Source of the DNA: Georgenia wutianyii
GTDB taxonomy: Bacteria > Actinomycetota > Actinomycetes > Actinomycetales > Actinomycetaceae
DNA length: 64,000 nucleotides
NCBI RefSeq assembly: GCF_006349365.1
Contig: NZ_CP040899.1
Span: 3,038,001-3,102,000 of the forward strand
Reading direction: 5' to 3'
A program made the position numbers and the translations under genes. The notes below the pieces were generated by a model that saw nothing but the letters and a program-made list of their open reading frames with translations, made no database searches and had not been told where the DNA came from. Of the stretch, positions 36,232 through 44,456 are shown one piece after another (position 1 is the first letter of the stretch; every line of letters begins with the position of its first letter).

Positions 36232-39200
36232 TCAGCTGCCCTCCTCGGGTCGGTGCGGCGCGTCGGCGCGGCCGGCGGACCTGGTGACGGCCCGGGGGTC
36301 GGCGGTGACGATCGGACGGCGGTCCGCCGTCCCGGCGCGGGTGCGGTAGCCCTCGAGCAGGTCGAGCAGGGCGGCGCCGCGCGGCCGCCGGCCGGGGCGC
36401 ACGTCGCAGGTGCCGGCCTTCGTCTCCTGGATGAGGACGTTGGGGTCCAGGCTGATGCCGAACAGGTCGTTCGTCGAGTCCCCGGTGACCAGGCCCTTGC
36501 TCCCCCAGTGGTAGGGCAGCCACACCTGGTGGACCACCCGCCCGGCGACCCGCAGCGGCCGCAGCCGGTCGGTGACGACGACGCGGCCCTCGACGGCGGC
36601 GCGCGCGGTGACGACGTGGCACCAGCCGAGGTGCTCGAGGCCTCGTTCGCGCGCGAGCGCCGGGGAGACCTCGACGAACATCTCCGGCTGCAGCTCGGCG
36701 AGGTACTCCAGCTGGCGGCTCATCGCCCCGGCGGTGTGGTGCTCGGTGAGCCGGCTCGTCGTGAAGACGAACGGGAAGACCTGCGGGTCCTCGGCCGGCG
36801 GGCTCGGGTGGATGGGGTTGACCTGCTCGCGGTACTCCACCCGGGTGGGGTTGGCCTGCTGGCCGTAGAGCGGGTTGCCGAACGGGGACTCGACCGGCTC
36901 GTAGTGGGTGGGCAGGGGGCCGTCGAGGAGCCCGTTCGGGACGAACAGCGCACCGCGACCGTCACCCTGCATGACGAAGGCGTCGGTGCCGTCGAGCGCG
37001 TCGACGCCGACGGCGCCGGGCTCGTGGCGGTAGGACGGCGGCTTGGTCCGCTCGATGTCGGGCACGTCGTGCCCGGTCCACTCGCCGGCCTCCTCGTCCC
37101 ACCACACGTAGGCCTTGCGCTCGCTCCACGGCCGGCCGTCCGGGTCGGCCGAGGCGCGGTTGTAGAGGATCCGCCGGTTCGCCGGCCACACCCAGCCCCA
37201 CTCCGGGGCCACCCACGACTGCTCGGCCCCGGGCCTGCGGCGCGCGGCCTGGTTGACGCCGTCGGCGTACACGCCGGTGTAGATCCAGCAGCCGCCGGCG
37301 GTGGAGCCGTCGGCGCGCAGCTCGGTGAACGTGGACAGCGGCCGCCCGGTCGCGACGTCGACGCCGTTGATCTCCCGGAGCACCGCCTCGGCGCTCGGCT
37401 CGTCGTGCTCGCCGTGGACCGGGTAGTCCCACGTGAGGTCGAGGAGCGGGCGGTCACGCTCCTCCCCGCGGGCCGCCAGCCGCTCCCGCACGATCCGACC
37501 GAGGTGGTAGAAGAACCACAGCTCCGAGCGGCGGTCCCCGGTGGGGTCGACGGCCTTCTCGCGCCACTGGAGCATCCGCTGCGTCTGGGTGAAGGTGCCC
37601 TCCTTCTCCACGTGCGAGGCGGCGGGCAGGAGGAAGACCTCGGTGGCGCACTCCTCGGTGACGATCTCCCCGGTCTCGATCTCCGGGGAGTCCTTCCAGA
37701 ACGAGGCGCTCTCGATCTCGTAGAGGTCGCGCACGACGAGCCACTCGAGGTTCGCCAGCCCCAGGCGCTGGGCCCGGCCGTGGGCCGAGCCGACCGCGGG
37801 GTTCTGCCCGAGGAGGAAGTACCCCTTGACCTTGCCCTCGATCATGTCCAGGACGGTGCGGTAGGTGCCGTGGTCGCCGTCGATGCGTGGCAGGTGGTCG
37901 TAGCACCAGTCGTTGTCCTCGGTGGCCGCCTCCCCCCAGTAGGCCTTGAGCAGGCTGACGGCGTAGGCGGCGCCGTTGCCCCACAAGCCCTTGCGACCGG
38001 GCATGCTCATGTCCTGCACCCACGACGCGAGGTCGGGGTGGCGGCGGGCGTCGGGCATGACGAGGTAGCCGGGCAGCAGGTTGAACAGGGTGGGGATGTC
38101 GGTGGAGCCCTGGATGCTCGCGTGGCCGCGCAGCGCCATGATCCCCCCGCCCGGGCGGCCCATGTTGCCCAGCAGCAGCTGGATGATCGCGCCGGTGCGG
38201 ATGTACTGGGCGCCGACGCTGTGCTGGGTCCAGCCCACGCTGTAGACCAGAGCGGTGGTCCGCTCCCGGCCCGAGGCCGCCACCCACGCCTCGGCCACCT
38301 CCCGCAGCTGCTCACGGCTCACCCCGCACGCCTCCTCGACGAGCTCGGGGGTGTAGCGGGCGAAGTGCCGCTTGAGCACCTGGTAGACGCACCGCGGGTG
38401 CTGGAGCGTCTCGTCACGCTCGTGCTCCTCGGGCACCGGCATGCCGTGGGACTCGTGCTGCATGCCCGAGGCGGTAGACCGGTCCGCGGCGGCGTCGTCC
38501 TCGTCCACGCCCGCCGCCTCCGCGCCCGCGTACTGCCACGTCGCGGTGTCGTAGGTGCGCGTCTCGGGGTCGAAGCCGGAGAACAGGCCGTCGAGGTCCT
38601 CGGTGTCGAGGTAGTCCTCCGAGAGGATCGAGGAGGCGTTGGTGTAGGCCAGGACGTACTCGCGGAAGTCGAGCTCGTTGCTGAGGATGTGGTTGACGAT
38701 CGCGCCGAGGAACACGATGTCGGTGCCCACCCGGATCGGCACGAAGGTGTCCGCGAGCGCGCTCGTGCGGGTGAACCTGGGGTCGACGTGCATGACCTTG
38801 GCGCCGCGCCGCTTGGCCTCCATCACCCACTGGAAGCCCACCGGGTGCGCCTCGGCCATGTTCGACCCCTGGATGACGATGCAGTCCGCGTTCGCGAGGT
38901 CCTGCTGGAAGTTGGTGGCCCCTCCTCGGCCGAAGCTGGTCCCCAGACCGGGGACCGTGGCGGAGTGTCAAATACGTGCCTGGTTCTCGATCTGCACGGC
39001 GCCCATCGCCGTGAAGAGTTTCTTGATGAGGTAGTTCTCCTCGTTGTCCAGGGTCGCCCCGCCGAGCGCCGCGATGCCCATCGTGCGCCGCAGGTGGCGT
39101 CCCTCGGCGTCGGTCTGCTGCCACGTGGCGGCCCGGGTGGCCAGGACGCGGTCGGCGATCATCTCCATCGCGACGTCGAGGTCGAGGTCCTCCCACTCGG

Positions 39201-39528
39201 TGCCGTGGGGGCGCCGGTAGCGGACCTTGTCGAGCCGGTTCGCCCCGGTGACCAGGCTCTTGCTCGCCGAGCCCTTGGGGCACAACCTGCCGCGGGAGAT
39301 CGGGCTGTCCGGGTCCCCCTCGATCTGGACGACCTGCTCGTCCTTGACGAAGACCCGCTGCCCGCACCCGACGGCGCAGTAGGGGCACACGCTGCGGGCC
39401 ACGCGGTCGGCGGTCGCGGTGCGCGGGGTGATCTCCTCGGTCCTGCGCGACCTGGCGGCCAGGCCTCGGCCGAGCACGTCCGGCCCGGTGAGCTGCCGCA
39501 GCACCGGCCAGCTGAGGAACGTCGTCAT
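36232..39528 (-). CDS. fdhA: Formate dehydrogenase catalytic subunit, selenocysteine-containing
   Basis: 1098 aa when the in-frame TGA at 38968-38970 is read as selenocysteine (Sec187). Oxidises formate to CO2 at a Mo/W-bis-pterin centre. ATG at 39528 follows GGAGGTGA. Residues 48-56 hold CPYCAVGCG, which with a later CPKG motif binds a 4Fe-4S cluster. The reading runs QARI-Sec-HSATVPGLGTSFGRGGAT, the exact context of the catalytic Sec in respiratory formate dehydrogenases. A SECIS hairpin begins 11 nt after the UGA, and tRNA-Sec, selA, selB and selD are adjacent. Automatic gene callers would split this into two ORFs. There is no twin-arginine signal, so the catalytic side should be cytoplasmic. 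Confidence 0.96.
38938..38956 (-). promoter_or_regulatory. SECIS element of fdhA
   Basis: On the fdhA mRNA a perfect 7-bp stem GGTCCCC / GGGGACC closes a GGTCT loop. Exactly 11 nt separate the UGA codon from the stem. The apical GGUCU and the spacing match the E. coli fdhF SECIS that SelB binds. The element lies inside the coding sequence. Confidence 0.93.
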
Positions 39529-39595
39529 CGCCTCACCTCCCGCGTGCGGCCACCGTAGCGCCCCGCCCCGACGTCCGCACCGGTCTTGGGAGCGC

Positions 39596-40591
39596 TCAGC
39601 GCACCCGCACCGTCCACTCCTGCGCCGGGACGAGCTCGCCGACCACCGGGTGCCCCGGCAGCTCCCCGACGACGAGCAGCCCGCCGGAGGTCTGCGCGTC
39701 GGCGAGGAGGAGGAGCTCGTCCTCCTCGACCTCGGGCAGGAGGTGGGGGCGCACCCAGTCGAGGTTGCGGCGGCTGCCGCCCGGGACGAACCCGGCGGCC
39801 AGCGACGCGCGCGCACCCTCGAGGTAGGGCACCGCGGCGGCGTCGACGACGGCGCTCACCCCGCTCGCCCGGGCGAGCTTGAAGAGGTGGCCGAGCAGCC
39901 CGAAGCCGGTGACGTCGGTGGCCGCCTCGACGCCCGCGGCGAGCGCCGCGGCCGAGGCCTCCCGGTTGAGCGTCGTCATGACCGCGACGGCCTCCTCGAA
40001 CCGCTCCCCCGTGGCCTTGTGCCGGTTGTTGAGGACGCCGAGCCCGAGCGGCTTGGTGAGCGTGAGCGGCAGCCCGGCGCGGCCGGCGTCGTTGCGCAGC
40101 AGCCGCGCGGTGTCCGCGATCCCGGTGACCGCCTGCCCGTACTTCGGCTCGGGCCCGTCGACGCTGTGCCCGCCGCCGAGCACCGTGCCCGCCTCCGCGC
40201 ACACCGCCGCGCCGCCGCGCAGCACCTCGGCGGCGACGTCGAAGGGGATGCGGTCTCGCGGCCAGGTGAGGAGGTTGACCGCGACCACCGGTGTGCCGCC
40301 CATCGCGTAGACGTCGGACAGCGCGTTCGCCGCGGCGATGCGGCCCCAGTCGTACGGGTCGTCGACGACGGGGGTGAAGAAGTCCGCGGTGGCGATGACG
40401 GCGCGGGTGCCGTCGATGCGCACGACAGCGGCGTCGTCGCCGTTCTCCAGGCCGACGACGAGGTCGGGGTGGGTGCTGAGCGGAAGGGTGCCCAGCACCC
40501 GTTCGAGCTCACCGGGCGGCACCTTGCAGGCGCAGCCGCCCCCGGCGGCGTACTGGGTGAGGCGCAGGGCGGGCGGAGTGGTGGTCGTCAC
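39596..40591 (-). CDS. selD: Selenide, water dikinase (selenophosphate synthetase)
   Basis: 331 aa, GTG at 40591. Makes selenophosphate from selenide and ATP, the selenium donor for Sec-tRNA. Catalytic Cys20 and Lys23 sit in GGGCACKVPP. Other motifs are LENGDDAAVVRI, DVYAMGGTPVVAVNL, GGGHSVDGPEPKYG and TDVTGFGLLGHL. It carries cysteine rather than selenocysteine at position 20, so it does not depend on its own product. A TACTGT hexamer 7 nt before the GTG suggests a leaderless start. fdhA follows 67 bp downstream on the same strand. Confidence 0.96.
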   Translation of the reverse strand: MTTTTPPALRLTQYAAGGGCACKVPPGELERVLGTLPLSTHPDLVVGLENGDDAAVVRIDGTRAVIATADFFTPVVDDPYDWGRIAAANALSDVYAMGGTPVVAVNLLTWPRDRIPFDVAAEVLRGGAAVCAEAGTVLGGGHSVDGPEPKYGQAVTGIADTARLLRNDAGRAGLPLTLTKPLGLGVLNNRHKATGERFEEAVAVMTTLNREASAAALAAGVEAATDVTGFGLLGHLFKLARASGVSAVVDAAAVPYLEGARASLAAGFVPGGSRRNLDWVRPHLLPEVEEDELLLLADAQTSGGLLVVGELPGHPVVGELVPAQEWTVRVR

Positions 40592-40598
40592 AGCGGCC

Positions 40599-40604
40599 AC
40601 AGTA
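40599..40604 (-). promoter_or_regulatory. -10 element of selD (leaderless promoter)
   Basis: TACTGT on the minus strand, 7 nt before the selD GTG. It is divergent from the tRNA-Sec promoter 35 bp away. Confidence 0.5.
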
Positions 40605-40639
40605 TGGGCCGACGTGAGCCGTGGCCAGGGGTGTCTCGC

Positions 40640-40645
40640 TAGGCT
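40640..40645 (+). promoter_or_regulatory. -10 element of tRNA-Sec
   Basis: TAGGCT 7 nt before the first nucleotide of tRNA-Sec, so transcription would start exactly at the mature 5' end. The -35 region is poor. Confidence 0.5.
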
Positions 40646-40652
40646 GCCCCAC

Positions 40653-40747
40653 GGAGGCGTACCTCGTCTGGTGACGGGCGCGGTCTTCAAAGCCGTTGTG
40701 GTCGAGGATCTCGGCCAGGCGGGTTCGATTCCCGTCCGCCTCCGCCA
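40653..40747 (+). tRNA. selC: tRNA-Sec (anticodon TCA)
   Basis: 95 nt including encoded CCA. The acceptor GGAGGCG pairs with CGCCTCC and is followed by G and CCA. Anticodon loop CTTCAAA with TCA, a long variable arm (TTGTGGTCGAGGATCTCGGCCA region) and T-loop GGTTCGATTCC. Length and long arm are typical of selenocysteine tRNA. selA starts 20 nt downstream, so selC-selA-selB is probably one transcript. Confidence 0.96.
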
Positions 40748-40767
40748 CCGACCCCTGGGAGGCACTG

Positions 40768-42063
40768 GTGCCCGACCCCCGGCGTGCGACGCCGCGCACC
40801 GACACGGTCCTGGCCGACCCTGCCCTCACCGCCGCCGCCGGCCGCCTCGGGCCGGCCCTCGTCCGCGACGTCGTCCACGACGTCCTCGCCGCGTGCCGCA
40901 CGGGCCTGGTCGAGCCGGGCGACGTCGCCGGCGTCGTCCTCGCGTCCCTGCCGGCGACGGCGACGACGCTGCGTCCCGTCCTCAACGCCACCGGCGTGCT
41001 CGTCCACACCAACCTCGGCCGCGCGCCGCTGTCGCCCGCCGCCGTCGAGGCGCTCGCCGTCGCGGCCGGGACGAGCGATGTCGAGCTCGACCTGTCCTCC
41101 GGACGGCGTGGGCGGCGCGGCCGGGGGGCGCTGGACGCCCTGGCCCGGGCGGTGCCGGACGCCGGAGCCGTGCACGTGGTGAACAACGGGGCGGCGGCGC
41201 TCGCGCTCGTCACCCTCGCTCTGGCCGCCGGGCGGCGCGTCGTCGTCGCGCGCGGCGAGCTCGTCGAGATCGGCGACGGGTTCCGCATCCCCGAGCTGCT
41301 CGAGTCGGTCGGGGCCCGGCTGCGGGAGGTCGGGACGACCAACCGGGTGCGGCTGGAGGACTACGCGGAGGCGGTCGACGAAAACGTCGCGTTCGTCCTC
41401 AAGGTGCACCCCTCGAACTTCCGGGTCACCGGCTTCACCTCCGCGGTGCCCGTCGAGCAGCTGGCGAGCCTCCCGGTGCCCGTCGTCGTCGACATCGGGT
41501 CCGGGCTGCTCGCACCCCACCCGCGACTGCCCGAGGAGCCCACCGCCGCTGCCGCGCTGCGGGCGGGTGCCACCGTCGTCACCGCCTCGGGGGACAAGCT
41601 CCTCGGCGGCCCGCAGTGCGGGCTGCTGCTCGGCGAGGCCGGCGTCGTCGAGGGCCTGCGGCGCCACCCCTTCGCCCGCGCGCTGCGCGTCGACAAGCTC
41701 ACGCTGGCCGCGCTCGAGGCGACCCTGCGGGGGCCGCTCCCGCCGGTCCGGGCCGCGCTGGAGGCCGACCCCGCCGAGCTGCTGCGCCGGGCGCGGGCGC
41801 TCGCCGCCGCCCTCGCCCCCGACGTCCCGGCCGAGGCCGTGGAGAGCGTCGGCGCCGTCGGCGGGGGCGGGGCGCCGGGCGTCGAGCTGCCCAGCGCCGC
41901 CGTCGCCGTGGACGAGCGGTGGGCCCTCCCGCTGCGCACCGGGGCCACGCCCGTGCTCGGCCGCGCGCACCGCGGGCGGCTGCTGCTCGACCTCCTCGCC
42001 GTGCCCGCCGACCAGGACGAGGCCCTCGTCCGGGCCGTGCGCGCCGCCGCCGGGGCCCCGTGA
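40768..42063 (+). CDS. selA: L-seryl-tRNA(Sec) selenium transferase
   Basis: 431 aa, GTG at 40768 with GGGAGG 6 nt upstream. An earlier in-frame start would lie inside tRNA-Sec. PLP enzyme that converts Ser-tRNA-Sec to Sec-tRNA-Sec using selenophosphate. Motifs: NATGVLVHTNLGRAPL near residue 73, VNNGAAALAL near 139, VVDIGSGLL near 240, and the PLP lysine K277 in SGDKLLGGPQCG. The stop codon overlaps the selB ATG by one base. Confidence 0.96.
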   Translation: MPDPRRATPRTDTVLADPALTAAAGRLGPALVRDVVHDVLAACRTGLVEPGDVAGVVLASLPATATTLRPVLNATGVLVHTNLGRAPLSPAAVEALAVAAGTSDVELDLSSGRRGRRGRGALDALARAVPDAGAVHVVNNGAAALALVTLALAAGRRVVVARGELVEIGDGFRIPELLESVGARLREVGTTNRVRLEDYAEAVDENVAFVLKVHPSNFRVTGFTSAVPVEQLASLPVPVVVDIGSGLLAPHPRLPEEPTAAAALRAGATVVTASGDKLLGGPQCGLLLGEAGVVEGLRRHPFARALRVDKLTLAALEATLRGPLPPVRAALEADPAELLRRARALAAALAPDVPAEAVESVGAVGGGGAPGVELPSAAVAVDERWALPLRTGATPVLGRAHRGRLLLDLLAVPADQDEALVRAVRAAAGAP

Positions 42064-43811
42064 TGCGGGTCGTCGCGACGGCGGGACACGTCGACCACGG
42101 CAAGTCCGCCCTCGTCCGCGCGCTGACCGGCGGCGAGCCGGACCGGCTCGAGGAGGAGCGCCGGCGCGGGCTGTCGATCGAGCTCGGCTACGCGTGGACC
42201 ACGCTGCCGGGCGCGGGTGAGGTCGCGTTCGTCGACGTCCCGGGGCACGAGCGGTTCATCACGACGACCCTCGCCGGCCTCGGCCCGGTCCCGGCCGTCC
42301 TCTTCGTCGTCGCCGCGGACGACCCGTGGATGCCGCAGGCCGCCGAGCACCTCGCCGCCCTCGACGCGCTCGGGGTGGACCGCGGGGTCCTCGCCGTCAC
42401 CCGCGCCGACCTCGCCGACCCCGCCCCCGCCCGCGAACGCGCCCTCGACCAGCTGAGCGTCACCTCGCTGGCCGGCGCCCGGGCCGTGGCGGTGAGCGCG
42501 CGGACCGGGGACGGGCTGGCGGAGCTGCGGGAGGCGCTCGTCGAGATGCTCGCCACGCTGCCCCAGCCGTCGGCCGAGGTCCCGGTCCGGTTGTGGGTGG
42601 ACCGCAGCTTCACCATGCCCGGGGCGGGGACCGTCGTCACCGGCACCCTGCCCGCCGGGCGGGTGCGCCCCGGCGACGGGCTCACCTCGTTGCGCGGCGG
42701 GCACCGTGTCCGCGTCGTCCACTCCCTCGGCCGGGCGGTCGAGGAGGTCACCGGCACGGCGCGCGTCGCGCTCAACCTCTCCGGCGACGTCGAGCGCGGC
42801 GACGTGCTCGTCACGCCCGGGGCGTGGGAGCACACCGAGGTGCTCGACGTGCGTCTCGGACCCACCCGCCTGGGCCGCGGCGACCCGCCGCGGCGCCCGC
42901 TCCTCCACGTCGGCTCGGCCGCGCTCCCCGTGCACCACCGCCCGCTCGCCGAGGGCCTGGCACGGCTCACGGTCGAGCGTCCGCTGCCGCTGCGGGTGGG
43001 CGACCGGCTGCTGCTGCGCGACCCCGGCACGCGCCGCCTGTGGGCGGTCACCGTGCTCGACCCCGCTCCCCCGCCGCTGCGCCGGCGCGGTGCCGCGCGG
43101 CTGCGGGCCGCGGCGCTCGCCGACGCCGACGGGCGGGCCGACCTCGGCGCCGAGGTCGCCCGGCGCGGGCTGGTCGAGGCCGAGCTGCTCACCCGGATCG
43201 GGGTGCCGGCGGACGGTGCCGCACCGGGAGTCGTGCGGGCCGGCGGGTGGCTGCTCAGCACCGCCCGACTCGCCGAGGCCGCGCGCGAGGCCGCCGCCGT
43301 CGTCCGTGAGCACGCGCGGGCCGCGCCGCTCGAGCCCGCACTCACCCTGCCCGCGCTCGCCGAACGGCTCGGGCTGCCCGGGCCCGAGGTCGCGGCCGCC
43401 GTCGTCCACGACCCGCTGCGGGTCGAGGCGGGGCGCGTCGTCGAGGCCGCTGCGGCGTGCGTGCCCGCCGAGGTCGTCGCGGCGGTGGAGGCGCTCTCCG
43501 CACACCTGGACGCCGAGCCGTTCGCCGCGCCCACCGCCGCCGAGCTCGAGGCCCTCGGGCTCGTGCCCAAGGTACTGGCGGCCGCGGCGCGGGCCGGCCT
43601 CGTGCTGCGCCCGGCCCCGGGCATCGTGCTCCTGGCCGACGCCGCCGACCGCGCCGTCGAGGTCCTCGCGACGCTGCCCGGGCCGTTCAGTGCGAGCGAG
43701 GCGCGGCAGGCGCTGCGCACGAGCCGGCGGGTGGCGCTGCCGCTGCTCGTCCACCTCGACCGCACCGGTCGCACCCGCCGCCTCCCCGACGACCGCCGCC
43801 ACCTCACCTGA
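42063..43811 (+). CDS. selB: Selenocysteine-specific elongation factor
   Basis: 582 aa, ATG overlapping the selA stop (TGATG). GTPase that brings Sec-tRNA to the ribosome at SECIS-marked UGA codons. The EF-Tu-like domain shows AGHVDHGKSALVRALTG (P-loop), DVPGHERF (G3) and TRAD (G4). Domains II and III follow to about residue 350, then C-terminal winged helices that should grip the fdhA SECIS. The C-terminus is Arg-rich. The gene ends 28 bp before a large array of 18-bp repeats. Confidence 0.95.
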   Translation: MRVVATAGHVDHGKSALVRALTGGEPDRLEEERRRGLSIELGYAWTTLPGAGEVAFVDVPGHERFITTTLAGLGPVPAVLFVVAADDPWMPQAAEHLAALDALGVDRGVLAVTRADLADPAPARERALDQLSVTSLAGARAVAVSARTGDGLAELREALVEMLATLPQPSAEVPVRLWVDRSFTMPGAGTVVTGTLPAGRVRPGDGLTSLRGGHRVRVVHSLGRAVEEVTGTARVALNLSGDVERGDVLVTPGAWEHTEVLDVRLGPTRLGRGDPPRRPLLHVGSAALPVHHRPLAEGLARLTVERPLPLRVGDRLLLRDPGTRRLWAVTVLDPAPPPLRRRGAARLRAAALADADGRADLGAEVARRGLVEAELLTRIGVPADGAAPGVVRAGGWLLSTARLAEAAREAAAVVREHARAAPLEPALTLPALAERLGLPGPEVAAAVVHDPLRVEAGRVVEAAAACVPAEVVAAVEALSAHLDAEPFAAPTAAELEALGLVPKVLAAAARAGLVLRPAPGIVLLADAADRAVEVLATLPGPFSASEARQALRTSRRVALPLLVHLDRTGRTRRLPDDRRHLT

Positions 43812-43839
43812 CGCCCGCCCCCGACTCCCCCCCGGCGGC

Positions 43840-44110
43840 GACAGCCGACTTCCGCACGACAGCCGACTTCCGCACGACAGCCGACTTCCGCACGACAGCG
43901 GACTTTCCGCACGAGAGCCGACTTCCGCGCGATAGCCGACTTCCGTGCAACAGCCGACTTCCGCACGAGAGCGGAGTTCCGCGCGACAGCGGAGTTCCGC
44001 ACGACAGCGGACTTCCGCACGAGAGCCGACTTCCGCACGAGAGCCGACTTCCGCACGAGAGCCGACTTCCGCACGAGAGCCGACTTCCGCACGAGAGCGG
44101 AGTTCCGCAC
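43840..44110 (+). repeat. Left arm of 18-bp repeat array (15 units)
   Basis: Units follow GA(C/G)AGC(C/G)GA(C/G)TTCCGCAC. Units 1-3 are identical, units 11-14 are identical, and unit 4 has one extra T (19 bp). The array begins 28 bp after the selB stop. A partial sixteenth unit GAGAG runs into the centre. Confidence 0.95.
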
Positions 44111-44181
44111 GAGAGTGATGTCAGACCGGAGCCGGTCGCAGTGACAGCCGATCCCACGGCGTTGAGTCGTGCCTCTCGAGG

Positions 44182-44451
44182 AAGTCGGCTCTCGCGCAGA
44201 AGTCCGCTCTCGCCACAAAGTCGACTGTCGGGCAGAAGTCCGCTCTCGCCACAAAGTCGACTGTCGGGCAGAAGTCCGCTCTCGCCACAAAGTCGACTGT
44301 CGGGCAGAAGTCCGCTCTCGCCACAAAGTCGACTGTCGGGCAGAAGTCCGCTCTCGCCACAAAGTCCGCTCTCGCGCGGAAGTCCGCTCTCGCGACGAAG
44401 TCCGCTCTCGCGACAAAGTCGGCTGTCGGGCGGAAGTCGGCTGTCGGGGTG
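44182..44451 (-). repeat. Right arm of 18-bp repeat array (15 units, inverted)
   Basis: Fifteen units of exactly 18 bp, written on the plus strand as AAGTC(C/G)(G/A)CT(C/G)TCG followed by five variable bases. They are the reverse complement of the left-arm unit. Units 2-9 form a 36-bp higher-order repeat (AAGTCCGCTCTCGCCACA then AAGTCGACTGTCGGGCAG) four times over. The arm ends 5 bp before the menD stop codon. Confidence 0.95.
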
Positions 44452-44456
44452 GGGGG

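Larger units (their letters stand above)
43812..44456. other. Gene-free gap between convergent selB and menD, filled by an inverted repeat array
   Basis: 645 bp. Almost all of it is 18-bp units: fifteen in one orientation (43840-44110), a 71-bp centre (44111-44181) and fifteen in the opposite orientation (44182-44451). Long open frames cross it only because the period is a multiple of three and the unit lacks stop codons; none has a start, RBS or known domain. Confidence 0.85.

Noticed and set aside
36232..39528. fdhA as a pseudogene or as two genes split by a stop codon
   Set aside because: The stop is TGA at the exact catalytic selenocysteine position, followed by a SECIS hairpin, with all sel genes adjacent.
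39596..40591. SelD as a second selenoprotein
   Set aside because: The catalytic position is a normal cysteine codon (GGGCACK) with no in-frame TGA.
43840..44451. CRISPR array
   Set aside because: Units are 18 bp and directly adjacent with no unique spacers, the two halves are inverted, and there are no cas genes.
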